A DNA stretch of 64,000 nucleotides from Drechmeria coniospora (taxonomy: Eukaryota; Ascomycota; Sordariomycetes; Hypocreales; Ophiocordycipitaceae), in the NCBI RefSeq assembly GCF_001625195.1, contig NC_054390.1:4922027-4986026 (forward strand), written 5' to 3'. Positions 1 to 13,859 of the stretch are shown piece after piece. The position numbers and the translations under genes were made by a program. Each line of letters begins with the position of its first letter. The stretch's first letter is position 1. The notes beneath the pieces are model-generated. The model had not been told where the DNA came from, did no database searches, and worked only from the letters and a program-made list of their open reading frames with translations.

Positions 1-3000
1 CATTGGACTCGGGCTCGGGTGGCCGGCCATCTCTATTCCCGTCTGCCACTGCCACTGCCGCTGCCGCTGCTGACGGTTCGACATCAGTTGGCAGCAGCGA
101 ATGGGATTGGATTCGGGTTCAACTGACGTGCTGACGTACCTGACGCTCGCAGCAAGACCCACGAGAGAAACGTTTCCGACGCAAGCGGGCAGCATCCGAT
201 GCAGGCAAGGGCTCTAGCCCGCATCAAAGTGCGCGGCCCCGAGGAAGCAGGGTGATGCTCCGTGCTGCTCTGTTGCGTTGCAGCTGATTCCACACCCTGA
301 GTACGGAGCAAGTACTGCAAGTCTTTGCACCGACTTGTGGCTGTACTTGTCCTGCACCGTTGCTTGGCGTTGGGTCGTGGGGTGCCTCGAGGACGATGAG
401 ACGTGTTCCTCCTGCAGTGTACTGTACAGTAGGATGGAGGCATTGCAGCGTCATTCCTGGAACATGTACTGTACACCTACTCCGTACAGAAAGCAAAATA
501 GGGTCCATGTGCGAGCGGACCCTCCGAGTAAAGCTTTACCATCTTGATGACCCGTCATGATTCATGAGGTTTGGCGAGAGCAAAAGGCGCGTGTGCTGCC
601 CTACCCTGGCTCGTTCCTTCCTTCCTCCCTTCCAGAAGGCCCATGTCGGAGCATTTACGGAGGATGCTTTCTTTGTATTAGCTGGTATTTTACGCCCCGC
701 GCCTTCCCGGCCCGTCCAGAGCCATCAATGGTCTCGCACCATTGATTACTAGTTAGTTCCACGTCGAGGTACTTGCTCGGGGCAGCCACCAGCCGGCACC
801 TGTGTCGTCTTTTCACTTCTTCTCACATCGCCATCCCCACCGCCAGCCAATTGTCCGAAAACCCGACCGTTCTCGTTCACGGTCCACCAGCGGGCCGCTC
901 GCCCACGCACCCGCTCACACCCTCCATCCACTTGGACCGAGTGACAATCCAGGGACGTCGAGACAGCTCGCCATTCGGGTGGCACCGTGGCGCTGGAACT
1001 AGCAGATCGCGCCCACAACACAAGCCGTCGTGGTTGAAGTCGGGGATTCCTTCACGACTTCTCGTACGATGCAAGCCCCTCTCGCGTCGGCGAATTGGAT
1101 CCTGTACGTACTTGTCGTACATCGTCGCTATCGACCTGACGCAAAGCTGAGCCGCGTCGGCGTTGCTGCTCTTTCATCAAAGCTTGAATGGAATCACATC
1201 TCACACGCGGCTGCCTTTTTGCCTGCAAAACATTGCTATAGGGTACAGGCACACGTATGCCAACATCCACCAGCATTGATACGCATGTGGTTTCGGATGG
1301 CAGATTGCATGCATACACCTGCAAGCAGAATTGTACATGCGTTTAGTATATCTACGCGAGCACTGGCCGCAATCCCGTCCGGATGTTCACAAGCCGTGAC
1401 CACACTCCCGTCTCGCCGTCATGGTCCCAAGATCAAGCGTTGCCGAGCTGAAGATTGGAATAACGTCGTGCGAGCTGCAGGAAGATGGCACCTTGGCATT
1501 GAGTCGGCAATCCTCGCCCTCGTGTCGTATGTGCTAACTGCATCGATAGTCCTCGCTTCTCATGACCATGGGTGAGAATCGACGTAGAAGCACAAACTGG
1601 TATATTCATGCCCCCCCCCCCCCCTACCCGGGACGTCTCCCTTGCCAGACCGAGGCCATGCTGTTCGACGCCGCTCGACGATCTGTCACTTCAGGGCCCC
1701 GCATTATCATGCGCAACAATAGTTCCGGCACGAGCCAATTCGGCCTCGACACGCATAGTATGTCCATGTACGGAGTACACACGCGTGCAAGTACTTTGGT
1801 ATGTGCATGAACTTGTGTGAACCACCTTCTTGTACTGTACGTGGGTGTACGGAGTACATGAATGAATATCCATCTGCCCTGTGCTGCTTACCAAGCAATG
1901 GCCGCAGATGCCAAACCTTTGGCCAGTTCGTCTTCATTTGCATTTTCATTATTTGCAAAAGGGAGGATGTAGCGCCGCCAAAACACATTTCCATACTTAC
2001 TGTACGGCAAGAGTCCATTGTTACCATGTTGCGTCCGCTTGACCGTGGGTGACCTCGCTTGCACCTACGCTTGCACTCTTGGCGTCTCGGATGGGTTGAG
2101 CAATGGTGCCCAAGACAGCACCTGGCCGCTACCGAAGGCCGACCGACCGGACGACCTTCCATGCGACTTGGCTGCGACGCCGGTCTTTGTTCATTGTGTT
2201 AAAATTCCGGACAGAAGGCGCACCAGGCCGCTTAGTTCCTGGTGGCATGACAACCGCCCCTGCGTGCCTCGGTAGACCTGCGCTGGGCCAACAAGGTCAT
2301 GCGGTGCATGCACCGGCTTTGTTCTGGGGGAAACCATGTCTCTACTTCGAGAGGACCATCGGTATGTGTCCCTGACGTTTTTGTGATGACAGTTCTGCTG
2401 CGTGACCCCCGTCTGACCGAGAACAAACGCACCGACCTGTTCTGCTTGAAAGCATATTACCTAGTCGATGTGCAGCCACGGAATCGATACGATAATCCGT
2501 GTGAGTGCCAGCCGAGCCTGGCTCTCACGACGATTTGCTTCCTTCTTACAAGTACACCTGTGGACCTTGCCGAAAGTACCGAGACCATGTGGCACCACCG
2601 CCAGCCGGGTAGGTGTACTTGTGCTCATGCTTTCAAGATTGCTCATTCAATACTCCGTGCAGCACTTACATGTACTTGGTTGTAAGTACATTGTCACCAC
2701 GTCCGTGTCGTACGAGAAAAGGGCACAATGGAGCACAGGGCGTTACATTGAAGCTGGACCCATCATAGCCCCGGGGGCTTGACAGCTCGCTCGCAACTTA
2801 CAAGTACGGAGTTCATGCACCCACACCTACGGAGTACCTATGAATACGGAGTTGGCCAGTACGCTTCCGGGTACATGCACTCGTACTCCCTCCAACTGAA
2901 GAAACACGATATTAGCTGCCAAGCTCGCCAAAATACTCCGGCGGGGCGCGTGACCAGGGTGCTGTCTGATACCTTCCACATACCCCTAACAGCACTCCGT

Positions 3001-4321
3001 ACAAAGGACAAACTTCATGGACATGTACTCCGTACTGTAGGTGTACCAACTACTCAAGTAGTTGTATTGTATAATTAGTGCTTGCACAAGTAGGTGGACA
3101 GAGCGGACAGCACGGGGAAATCACACATGGTAGGAGAACAAGCAAGGGGAAACGAAGCGGCCACTAACCAGTTCTCTTGGAAGTGCGGCAATAACTTGTT
3201 TGAAAACCGCCGTCCATGGATCCTTCAACGCAAATACAAAGGCTTCGTGCATTCTTTGTTTATTCGACTCTTTTTTCTAGTCTCCCCGATGCCTATAAAT
3301 TTCTCTGACATGGCGACCAAGGCAAGAAGCGCTTTTGAGAAGTATCCAATGGAGACTTTGCCTGGGTTCGCCGCATTTCGGCTCCCCAAGCTGGCCAACG
3401 TTTGAACGGAGTCATTTCACCCACAAAGCTCCTCCTCAGCCCCCATTGGACTCGTTGAATATGCCATCCGGACCCAAAAGTGGGCTGCGGATCAACTCAT
3501 ATCGCAATGGCCCAGCGTGGACGCATTGCCGGCGTATCTCAACGACTTGGGAAAGAAAGGGTGATGCATGATGCAGTCAACCGGATGGAGCAGTTAGCTG
3601 GCGACAAGAACGAGCACATGCACGTAGCTCTACGATGATACGGAGTCCTTCTCGTGCAGTCTACAATCTCACGTCGACAGAAAGGAAGTAAGTATTAGTT
3701 TCGTCGAATGGAGAATACTTACTGTGGCGCAACCGGCCCAGCTCATCTTGTTTGCGGCTGAGGGCATACGGAAGGCAGAGGGTTGGCCACCAGTGAATCA
3801 TCTCCCAACGATCGCACACGTTGCTGATCCCGTTTGCGATGGTAGATCGGATTATCTGTTCGGGATTGCTACGGTTGCAACGCGGCCCCGAGGTTGTGAT
3901 GCAACGTACATGCAAAGTATTTACCGCTTCCACTGCTTCGGGCAGGAAACCAAACGCAATGGGGATGGCTTATTAAAACATACTAAAACATATGCTATCA
4001 TAGGTTGCTCAATTATCGGACCCCGGCCAAATAGCATCGATTGATCATGTTCATGTAGTCAATCGATGACATGGCTCGGCATCCCACTAGAAAGGGCAGC
4101 AACAAACCCAGCGGCGTACCGCATCACCTTTTATCCCGCCCGAGTTGCATCAAGTTGCTCATCGCTGCCACCGGTGGCCATGCGGGAAAAAAACTAAAAA
4201 AAAAATAATTAAAATCAGAGAGGCGGTCATGTACTCCGGAATACCGAACGATCATGTCCATTTCATTCATTTCATTCCTCCAAAGAGAGGGCCTCTTCCT
4301 GCAACCAAAGTTCGGTCACCA
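1..4321. other. Gene-poor region with GTAC / TACGGAGTA-like motifs
   Basis: No convincing complete gene. Open frames here are short, lack recognisable domains and overlap each other on both strands. The stretch carries many copies of short GTAC-centred words (for example near 478-490, 1770-1780, 1849-1858, 2820-2850 and 3025-3036) and a run of 14 C at 1611-1624. One possible gene relic lies at 3406-3638 and is listed separately. Confidence 0.6.
3406..3638 (+). pseudogene. Possible relic of a protein-coding gene (C-terminal part)
   Basis: Two adjacent open segments in different frames have protein-like composition. The frame from 3406 to the TGA at 3562 contains residues such as EYAIRTQKWAADQL and ends in LNDLGKKG. 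A second frame, offset by one base, runs from 3561 to the TGA at 3636 (VMHDAVNRMEQLAGDKNE). Joined they would look like a continuous helical C-terminus broken by one indel. Upstream, a third frame (about 3310-3405) is also protein-like. I do not recognise the family. Chance open frames or an unrecognised intron are alternatives. Confidence 0.25.
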
Positions 4322-5861
4322 TCACCACTCTCGTATGGGCTGCGGGTGCTTGTCGCCGTTCTGGCTCTCCTTATCCGCGTGGGTGACCTCGACCTGCTTC
4401 GAAACCATGATGCCGGCAGGCGTTTCTACCGAGGCCTCATAGTTTCGAAGATTGTGCAACTTAATTTCATCCACGATCCGCTCCTCGCTGTCACCGAAAC
4501 TCATGTTCGTCATGGGGTCCGACTTGGCGGGCGCACGATGGCCACGGCTGTGGGATTCGCCACCGCCACCGCCGATGGTGCGGAAGCCGGTCGGTGTTTG
4601 ATGGTACGCCTTGGACGAGTAGGAGCTGCCAAACATGGGGCTGAGCCAGGACTTGAAGAGGGGGAAGATCATGGGAAGGTTGGTCGTGATGACGGCGACA
4701 AAGGACTCCCGCATGCCCCAAGTACCGGCCAACTGCGCGCCGTGGACGGTATCCTGCCACTCGTTAGAAGGGATCCTGGACCGAGACTCCCGCGTGGAGC
4801 GACGGTCAGAGGAAGACTCACGACCAGGACGAAGACGCTCTTGAGGATGGCGCAGACGAGAACGAAAATGCCGGCGCCGAGAACGATGGTCGACGCAATC
4901 TTCTTGGGCAGCTTCAGGCTGGACTGCCAAAGCATGGGCAACGGAATGCAAATGAGATACAAGTCGGTCGAGACGTTGGAGGCAAAGGAGACCCAGATGA
5001 TGGGCTTGGAGATGCCCGCCTGGCATACGTCTGCAGAGAAAAGGTCGGTCAGTCGGGTAGAAGGTGGAGAGGACTCGAGGTCGGAGAAGGCTCACTGCCG
5101 GGATCTGGGCTGATCTGCCAATAGTTGGAGAAGGGTTGGCAGGCGGCGAAGATGGTCAGCATGGAGGCCAGAAAGGTGGTGATGACGAGAAAGAAGCCGA
5201 TGTTGACTCGTATCCGGTACGGTCGGCCGAGACCTTCCTGCGCGCCCGATGGTCAGCGGTCGGTCCCGACGACGACGAGCTCGAAGGGTGAGGCCGTACG
5301 GTGAGCCGGATGAAGAAGCACAGCATGGAGGCCTTGTAGCACCAAATCAGGGCGGAATAATTGGTCCAGCCGGCGACCTGGATCTTGGAACCGATGACAC
5401 TGGAGAGAGGGGAGAAGTCAGCTTTCCAAGCTTTCCAAGGGAATGATCCACGGCGGGCGGGGACGAGGCGAGGGGGCCGAACGGACCGGAGGCGGTATTC
5501 GGGGTCATCGGGGGACAAGGCTGCTCGCTGCTCATCCGTCATGCCATTGTTGGCGAGCCCGTGCGCGACTTGTCCGATACTGTAGGCGAGGATGGCTAGC
5601 GAGAGGTAGAGCGACTGGAGGAGGTTCAGCATCAGCGGCCGAGCGGGGGGGAGCAAGCGGCCGACGAACCTGACCAACCCACGCGAGGTAGTCATCGGGC
5701 TTGAGGTTCTTGAAGCCGACGGCTCGGACGCGGGCGTAGGTTCGGAGCAGGGTGGCGAGGAGGGCAATGGAGAAGAGAGTCCAGAGCTCAATGGTGAACT
5801 TGTGGAAGGCATCGATGGCGGCCAGCTGGGCCTCGGACGGAGGGGGTGGTCCGTCGGACAT
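4322..5861 (-). CDS. PTH11-like G-protein-coupled receptor (fungal rhodopsin-type membrane protein)
   Basis: Predicted seven-helix plasma-membrane protein of the PTH11-type/fungal rhodopsin-like domain family, which in plant- and animal-associated fungi is implicated in surface or nutrient sensing. Six exons fit the frame: 5861-5670, 5614-5487, 5399-5300, 5237-5096, 5030-4822 and 4753-4322, giving about 400 residues. Family signatures in order: PDDYLAWVG after TM1, GLANNGMTDEQRAALSPDD, VIGSKIQVAGWTNYSALIW, EGLGRPYRIRV, a C-containing loop ISPDPGNVCQAG, FASNVSTDLYLICIPLPMLW, then GTWGMRESFVAVITTNLPM. The cytoplasmic tail is polar and Ser/Gly-rich. There is no N-terminal CFEM domain, so this is the CFEM-less subclass. 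Intron 1 uses a GTTCGT donor; choosing it keeps the spacing between TM1 and TM2. The start is the first ATG before the conserved PPPPSEAQLAAIDAF segment. The ligand is unknown. Confidence 0.87.
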
Positions 5862-8800
5862 GAAGGGCGTCTCGTCAGATTCGTTGCCTGTGATGCTAAC
5901 GGGTGGCCGACTCAATGGACATGACAATCCGATCGAGGAGGGGGATGAAACGGCAGAGTCGGACAAGGAACGACGATGAGCGATGGAGGCACTCGAACTC
6001 GCACGCGTCCGTACAGTATGACAAGCACCTTTGCGCACAAGGACGTTCGTTGGAGCACACTTATATGTGCGAGTACTACTTATACGTATCGTGGTGGGGA
6101 GGCTATAGTACAACCCCGAACACGACTCGGAAAGGAGAATAGCCAACCAGGTTGTCTGCCGGCCAGAGGAAAAGTGTAAATAAACAATTTTTCCCACGTC
6201 TGAACTGGCGTCTAGGCAAGTACGAGTAGAGTACGTCTACGAGCACCCGGGGTGTGGTCCCGTCTGGACAGCAAATTGAGCGATCGACGGGCCGAAGGGG
6301 AGTTTTCCCATCATCATGAGTCGCGGCCGAGGGGAATGGATCAAGGAAACGAACAAGAGAGGCAAGTGTGCGCCGGTGTCGATGATGCAAGCAAGGTGCT
6401 GGGCGAATCCATGTGCGATCCAGAGCCTTTCATCCTGGTACTCCCCAAGCTTCGAGGGGAAACCCACCCTCTTTTTTTTTTCTTCCCCTTCGCCATTGGC
6501 ATAAGTGAAGGAGGATCCTGCTGCCAGCGGACCCCGCCGGACGTGGAGTTGGCGTGTTTGGCAGTATTGATTCGGCTTCGAGGGAGGACATGGTTGTGTC
6601 TGCCGGGATTTGTGGTACGGCGACATGGAGTGCCCCTGTTTGAAGATCCGGCCGGTAGCCGAGTCGGGCAAGGCCGTCGACGAATGCCGCCCCGCTTTCC
6701 GGCCTGTCAAGGAGACGGAAATTGATGCCGTCGACAAGCTAGAGGCGGCGCGTTCATGCAAGAAGACGACGGGCATGTACTGTAAGTATGTGCTGTACAC
6801 AGACTGTACTACTGTAAGTAGGTGTACATAAGTAATTACAGCACTTGTAAGTACCAGGTGTACAAGTACATGTACGGAGAGCAATTACTCCGTTCTTGTA
6901 AGTACTGTAATCAAGTGTAAGTACCTGTACTCGAAAGTGGGCATACATACCTTACATACACCTGAAGGTACAGAAAGGACAACATACAGGTACAGTACGT
7001 CCGGTGCGGGAACTTCCGAGCGGGAAAAAAACATCTCAAATGACATGCCACCGCGTTCGAAAAGGCTGTCGGGAACCGTCATTCTCCAGAGTTATCCGCT
7101 GGTGCTGGAGTTGTTGGAGGTGAATGCTTGTAACATGTAAACTCTAGCCATCGAGGTTTCGTTTTCGACGTTACGAGTGCTGTTTCGCAGTACGAGCATT
7201 GCACTGTGCAGAAGCGCAGTCACGGGTCAGTGCAGGTCCATTAGGCACGCGAGCGGTGGGCGGCGGTACTTTGGGGGTACCCGTTTACGCACCCGTACCC
7301 GTGCAGGGACCTGTTCATGAACACGGTATAGTACTACTTAGGTACGGAGCACCTATGGAACATATACCCGATGAATAATGTTACAGGGCGTGCTGGACCC
7401 TGGCACATACAAGCACATTTGTTTAGGTCCAAAGGTTGACAAGGAAGTTAGTCCAGTAAGTCGATGTACAAGTACAGGACAACTTGGACAAGTACAACTA
7501 TGATAGGTCCGTAAGTACAGTACAGGAAGTACGAGTACAGTATGGAGTCCTCCGTACTCCATGCACTGCACTGGCCCTTGACGTGGGTGTTCCGTACTCC
7601 GAATACGGAGTAAGTACGAGCACCTGCGTGCTGTACTCGCTCATTTACATGCATCTTCGACCTGCCAGGGTGGATTGGTACACATCAATGTGGAGGAGTT
7701 GTAAGTACGGAGCGCCCACGAGTAAGGACAAGTCTACTCCGTGCTCCATACTAAAATGGCCGTTCAAGTAAGTGAGTAGGTGGGTGTACATGTACGCGTA
7801 CGTACAGTACTGTACTGTACTTACTGTGCTTACATGTACGGATACAGTAAGTAGAGGTGACCAGCCGGATCGTGAAGGAGCCGCGTCCAAGCGAGCGGCG
7901 ACGATGATGGGGATCCGCTCGATTGCCGAGTTCCATCTGCACGGCGCCCTCACAAGCAAGTACTTCTTATATTACTTTGCACCTACATAAGTACAGTACT
8001 TGCGAGTGCGGGTACATGTACACCCACAACATGACCCATTGGAAGGGTCAAAATACAGTCGCTAGCCCAACTCATCAGAGCCCACATGCGCACCGCAGGC
8101 TTGGGTGGATGAGCGCAAGGCCCGTCGATCATGCCGCTGCTCCAAGTACTTTGGCCTCACTCGATGCGACCGAACGATGGCAAGCGATGTTTCCATCTCC
8201 ACCTCGACATGCTACGTTACTGGACACGTGGCATCGGGTGAATATGGATTGATGGATGGAAACAGCTCTCGGTGACTTGATGCGATAGCAGGCTGGTCTG
8301 CAGAGAATGATATATATACGGTACATCGTGCCATGGTCGCGTTGTGTGCATTATGCGCTTACTGTTACGGGAGTCCATCCAACTGTACTAGTGCAGTAAG
8401 CAGGCGTTGCGGGTACGCGTCACAGGCTTGAGTTGAAGTCGGGTTTCCCACTAATAATGCCTGTACTGGACCCGCCGAGGGGATGAGCCCTCGGCACAAC
8501 CAAGTATCTCATACAAAGTATTAGTTGTAAGTACAGAACTTGTACATAAGGACTGATTACTCCGACAAAGTGTACTCCGTACAAGCACGACTATTGTGCA
8601 CCTAATATTACTCGATAAGAGTACGGAGCACTACTTAAGTATAGGCATGCTTGCGTGGTCGTGAGTACTTGTATGTACATACTTGTGCAAATATACACTT
8701 GGGTAGTAAGCACATTGTAAGTACGGAGTAGTGATTGCCAAAATCACAACTTGCAAGTACAAGTACTTGCACCACCTGCACCTTCAACCACATAGTACTC

Positions 8801-9691
8801 TAGGCATAGCTACAGTACACCTTCAAACACAACGCACACTTAAACCTACTGCACAACTACTTAAGTAAGTACTTACAGCTACATGTACATCATGAACTGT
8901 ACGTAAGTACTTGATTGTACAGTACAGTAAGTACGATTCGCTCTACTTAACGGCCATCCACCTGCAAGCCTGTCTTGTCCGTCTTCTCGGTGGATTCAGG
9001 ACCGTCAAGGGGCCGAGTGCCGGAAATGCAAACCCGAGGCTGATGCTGCCCCTCATGTCGAAAGAGAACTCGTCTCGTCTCCTGGCGAAAGTGAGAAAAG
9101 GGAAGTTTGCACCCAAGGCAGGCACGCCAGGCATGACTAAGTACTTAAATGTGGAGGGACGGCGAGGAACAGCAGGAATCTGCAGCAAACATGCAAGTAC
9201 AAGCAAGTATGTACTATGTACTCTGCACAAGTCGCATGTACAAGTACTCCGTACCTAGAGTACCAAGCACTGTACTTGTGCACTGTAGGTCACAACTGGC
9301 CATGGCCTAGTCGACCAAGACCACCAGTCCGCTCTCGTGTTCGTCATACATTTCGTCAATTCCCATGGAGACGAAAACGGCTTGCGGCGGAGGGCCCATG
9401 GTGTACAGTACGGTAGCCTCGGCATCCCCGCTGCGATCAAGGACTTCTTGAAAGGCAAGTTGGCCTGCCGCGCCAAGTCGACCTTCTCCCCAAGTGCGTG
9501 CTAGAGAGGCACGGCGGACGGGATAGCAAGATGGACGCTGCATCGATGTAGACGATGCCAAGCCGAGACGTACTTACGTAGACGCACGTAGTTGTACGTG
9601 TTGGTGTACGAGTGCACGAACCGCAGGTGCACATGTTTCAAAGGGTGGCTGGGTTCCTGTGCCTGTCGTCGTGCATGCACACCGTCGCGAG

Positions 9692-9730
9692 CGGGCACGA
9701 CGAACGGGCACGACGAACGGGCACGACGAA
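9692..9730 (+). repeat. Tandem 13-bp repeat, three copies
   Basis: The unit CGGGCACGACGAA occurs three times head to tail without mismatch. It lies in a gene-free region and no function is evident. Confidence 0.9.
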
Positions 9731-12228
9731 GGACGGGTGGTACGTCGTTTGCTGTGCAGAGCCGCGGCACAGCAGGTGCACGCCATCATCGGCGTGATGC
9801 GAAATTGACTTTCTCCATCAAAGGCAAGTTGGACCGTGGCGGCGCCACGATGCAGGGCCAAACTTGCTCTGTTGCAAGCAGGCATTTCGGTTCAGTGGCA
9901 AATCAGGGGACCGGGTCAGGTCCAGCTGTCGATTGCGACCTGCGCGGCGTCAAAATTTGCTTCTCGCGAGCCACCTTGCTCCGCACCGTACCTCGCGTTC
10001 GAGGGTCAGGGAATCGGTGCCAAGTCATGATGACACTGATTGGCTGAACCGCGGCGTCGGAGCAGGTCGACCACCGCACCGCCATTGCACACGTACAGTA
10101 CTTGCAGCATAAGTATGCATGTCCGCGGGCCATTCGATGGCGAAACGGGGCCCATGACCTTGGCATTGCGCACCTTGCACCGAGTGCTGGGAGCATGTCG
10201 GAATCGGTCGATGGGGGGGGGGGGGGAGTGGACGAGGCCGCGCGCGGGTTGGGGCTTGGACTGGCTGCTGACCACATTCGGGGGCCTCGCACGCCTACGC
10301 CTCGCGGCCGTACAGCGTGCAGGTACAGTACATACAGTACATGCAAAACAGCTGCGGCGCCCCTACAAGCCTCCTGGGGCGGCTGGCGAGTCCGCTGCGC
10401 CCTCCTCACGACCAGCGACCGCCGCGGCCGACGGTGGACGGCGGACGGTTTTCGCAGACCGCACATCGCTTGGGGCTGTGTCGCCACTGTGCAGCGCAAC
10501 CATCATGCAGATCGAGCATCGCCGTCGCACATCCCACCCGATCTGACGAAGGCTACGTAAGGCTGGCCTGGCCGGTTTGGTTCAATTTCAGAAATCTCGT
10601 CACCAACCATACGGGGACTGCAATGTGGCGAGATGGAGCGGTGTGGGTAACGAACTCTACAGAGTACGGAGTAACGTGCCGAGTAAGTACTTGCACTTGC
10701 CCGGAGTAAGTGTACAACTAATACCTAAGTAAGTAAGTACTAGGTACTAGGTACTTAGTACAGTAGGTACTGTAGTACATGTACTCATACCTACAGTTGT
10801 ATGCGAGCATGGTACTCCGTACCTGCAAGTAGCAGTACGGTACTGTCTCCGTGCTCCGCACCCCGTGCAGCAATACTTGCACAAGGTATCGCAGCTAGCA
10901 CGAGCTGAGGCCAAGGCCGTGGATGGATGCGTGCTGCGGCGCAGCGCTGCGTCGCTCCGTCCACGGGTTTGGAGGCGCGCGGCCGGCAGGGCATGGATCC
11001 GACCGACCGCAACAATCGCGCCGCAGATCGACCCCGGCACTACTGCCATCGGCCCGCGCTAGAACTTGGTCAGGCCGCGTGAACGGAGGCAGCCTAAAGC
11101 AAGAAGAGCGAAGCATCCTGGGCTGGCCGGCCGGCAGCGCGCCAAGGGCTGGTAGGGGCGAGCAAGTGCAACTTCGAGTCGCGCCTCGGATCCAAGTCGC
11201 TTCGCTTTGGCTTCGCCTAGTGACCGGTAGCCTGCTCCGTCGGTGGAACTGTGGGGAGAGGAACCATGGGCCGACGAACCGTTCGGCCGCCGGGCTGGTC
11301 GATGCGCGTCCACGACCTCTGTTCGCCCAGCAGCATGCTTTTTGAAGGCGCAGGAGGAGATGAACGAGGTGCGAGCCTGGGCCCGAGGCCATTTGCACGT
11401 CGTCCAGCGTCCAGCGTCCAACTGGGCAGGCGGCGTTGAGTCCAAGACAAGGCAGATGACTGACTGACCGACTGCTGCTAGCTCCGCCAAGTAGGTGCGA
11501 TAGTTGTACAGTAAGTACTGTACTTGCACATGTACGGTAGGCACGAGTACAGGACAAGTACAGCAAGTACTTACTGCAGTTGGGTGTGCAGACCAAGACG
11601 TATTTAGTGGGCTTGCCAACTGCAATCCGGCCGCTTGTGGGCCTCGCGGGTTGCGGGGGATCGCTGACGAGAAACAAACAATGGGGGCACAAGCCCAGAC
11701 TGCCGTGGCCGTTGCTGTTGCCAGCTGTCGCAGTGCCAGTGCGAGACGCATGCTGCTGCAAACCCCGACAAGGGAGGAGCCCGCCGTCTGCATCAATTCC
11801 CTTCCCTTCCTCCCCGAGGCCAACCCTGGTCGGCCAATCCTGGACGCCCGGGACGATGAGCCTCCCCATGGCAACCCGACGGACGGTCCAATGGGGACCG
11901 CCGTTTGGGCCGTTGTTGTTGTCTCGTCGTTGCGCCGTGCCCAATTCCGTCCCTGCCCAGCCCGTAATTCGTCATGTAATTGCTTATGGGTGCGAGCGCT
12001 GACGGTGAACCGATCTGCAAGTACTGCAAGTAAGTACACTGCAAGTACTCTGTGCCGGTAACTTACTGTAGGTACACCGTGATACCCAGTGCTGCAAGTA
12101 CCTTCCACCGACCCAACTAGTGGTATTCATGTCAGTGCATGTGCTCCGTAGTTGTACTGACTTACGTGTTCGGTAGGTCCTGACAATGTGCTGGACCTGA
12201 TTGGGGGGGAGGGGCCGGGGTCGACTGG

Positions 12229-12266
12229 CTGGCCAACATGCTGGTCACCGGCCAACATGCTGGTCA
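12229..12266 (+). repeat. Tandem 19-bp duplication
   Basis: Two adjacent copies of a 19-bp unit (CYGGCCAACATGCTGGTCA) differ at one position. This looks like a recent local duplication in intergenic DNA. Confidence 0.85.
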
Positions 12267-13023
12267 ATGAATGGTATTGGACTCTGACTCTGTATTACCT
12301 GTACAGGTAAACTCCTAGCCACGTTGCCAAGAGTCCAGCGACGCAGTTGTACACCGATGATGCGGACGGCGCATGTCCGCACGGTATTACTCGTATTCGA
12401 GTGTGTCATCGTCACCGGTTCTCGTTCCTGGAGATGAATCAACAAGCGAGGCGGCGAGCAAATCGTCATCCGTCATGATTCTGGCTGGCTCACATGCAAG
12501 CGTGTACGGGGTGCTGGACTTGTTCAATCCGTACGTCCGACGACTCCTCGTGGTGTTGTCATGGGCAAGTACACCTACCTCCACCACGCCTGCTCGGTTG
12601 GATGCTGTGCTGTACCTGTACTTGAACTCGTACGAGAACTGTACGGATTGCTCCGTACGAACCCCGTCGCTGCTTCCGCTCGTTGAGGCTGCTTCAGTGG
12701 GCCCACCAATCTCGCTTCCCGGCCGTTCCTTCCCCCCACACCGCCGCTAGCTTCACTCGAGGCAGTTCCAAGCCAAGAGCGAGCAGGGACGAGTTGGACT
12801 CTTCCCTCAAGCCTGCATGTACTTGTACTTGTGCGCTGCGCCATTGCCCACTGGTTGTGTTGGCGGATTCGACGTCGCCGCAGTACTGCTACTCGGTCCT
12901 CCGCACAGCCGCTGTACCTGCCCGCATCCTTCCTTGCCGTGTACCCGTACCAAGCTGGAAGGGGCCGCTATTTGTTGACGGCGCATCCGGACCAGATAAC
13001 GACGGCGAGCGCTATTCGTACCC

Positions 13024-13073
13024 GTTCGTCCTCGTCCGTCCTCGTCCGTCCTCGTTCGTCTCCGTTCGTCCTC
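13024..13073 (+). repeat. Decamer minisatellite, five imperfect copies
   Basis: Five consecutive imperfect copies of GTYCGTCCTC lie in the pyrimidine-rich DNA upstream of the gene at 13938. It may be part of the promoter or 5' leader. Confidence 0.75.
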
Positions 13074-13825
13074 GGAAACGCACCGCATACGTATCGCCAT
13101 CGCCTCTTGCTTACCGGCCTCGGGCGCATTGCTGCCAAACGTCGCTCAGCCCGTCCCCGACTGCTCAACCTGTCCCCGGCCGCTCAGCCATCCTCGTCGG
13201 CGCAACATTTGCCTTATCAGCCCTCCTCATCCCACCCGCTGACCGCTTACCTTGCCGACTCCTCCCTGATCCCTCCTGGCCCTCCCCGTGTCCGTGGGGC
13301 TGAGACGATCCGAGGACCCGTCACCGAACGTCACCCAACGAAGGGCTCGCTGGGGTTCACTGCTGACGACCAACGTCGCCGCCAGCACCGTCGCAACCGG
13401 CAGGGGTCATCGCCCCCCGTCCGCTCTTCCTCGCCATCGCCGTCGCCGTCGCCGTCGCCGTCCCCCCTGTCATCCTCTCTGCTGCTTTGTCGTCCGCCCC
13501 TTATCGTCCTGTTCACTGCCCTGTCGTGCTGTTTTTAATTCCTCCTCCGCCGCCGCCCGTTCTGGCCTTTGTCTCCCCCCCTACCGTTGACGGTCGAGCG
13601 TGGTCCTTGTTTTTGATCCGAGTCTCTGCGTCGCGCCTCGGGAGTTAGGACCGTCAGTCCGTCGCTGTGCTCTCCTCGTCTTGCGGCGCCGCCAATCCTC
13701 CACTTCTGGTTCCGTTGTGACACTGGGAGAAGGCGAAAGGCAACCACGGGGAATGGCGTGCTGTGTCGGAGCCTTGCTTTGAACCGATGCACTACCACAC
13801 GAGAGCAGCAACATCCTAACCAGTC

Positions 13826-13827
<2 letters not shown>

Positions 13828-13859
<32 letters not shown>
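13828..13859 (+). repeat. CGA/ACG trinucleotide repeat in the 5' leader
   Basis: About ten to eleven CGA units lie about 80 bases before the chosen ATG at 13938. The frame of the downstream gene stays open through the repeat (it would read as a threonine run), but no ATG lies upstream in that frame, so the repeat is most likely in the 5' untranslated leader. Confidence 0.8.

Noticed and set aside
10895..12108. Two overlapping 349-codon minus-strand frames
   Set aside because: They overlap each other in different frames, contain GTAC-motif stretches (translated as TVQYLL/VHVQ-type sequence) and show no conserved motif. Chance frames in GC-rich DNA.
12683..13590. Overlapping plus-strand frames of 100-235 codons
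   Set aside because: Ser/Pro/Arg-rich translations of a pyrimidine-rich, decamer-repeat leader. No domain, and several frames compete.
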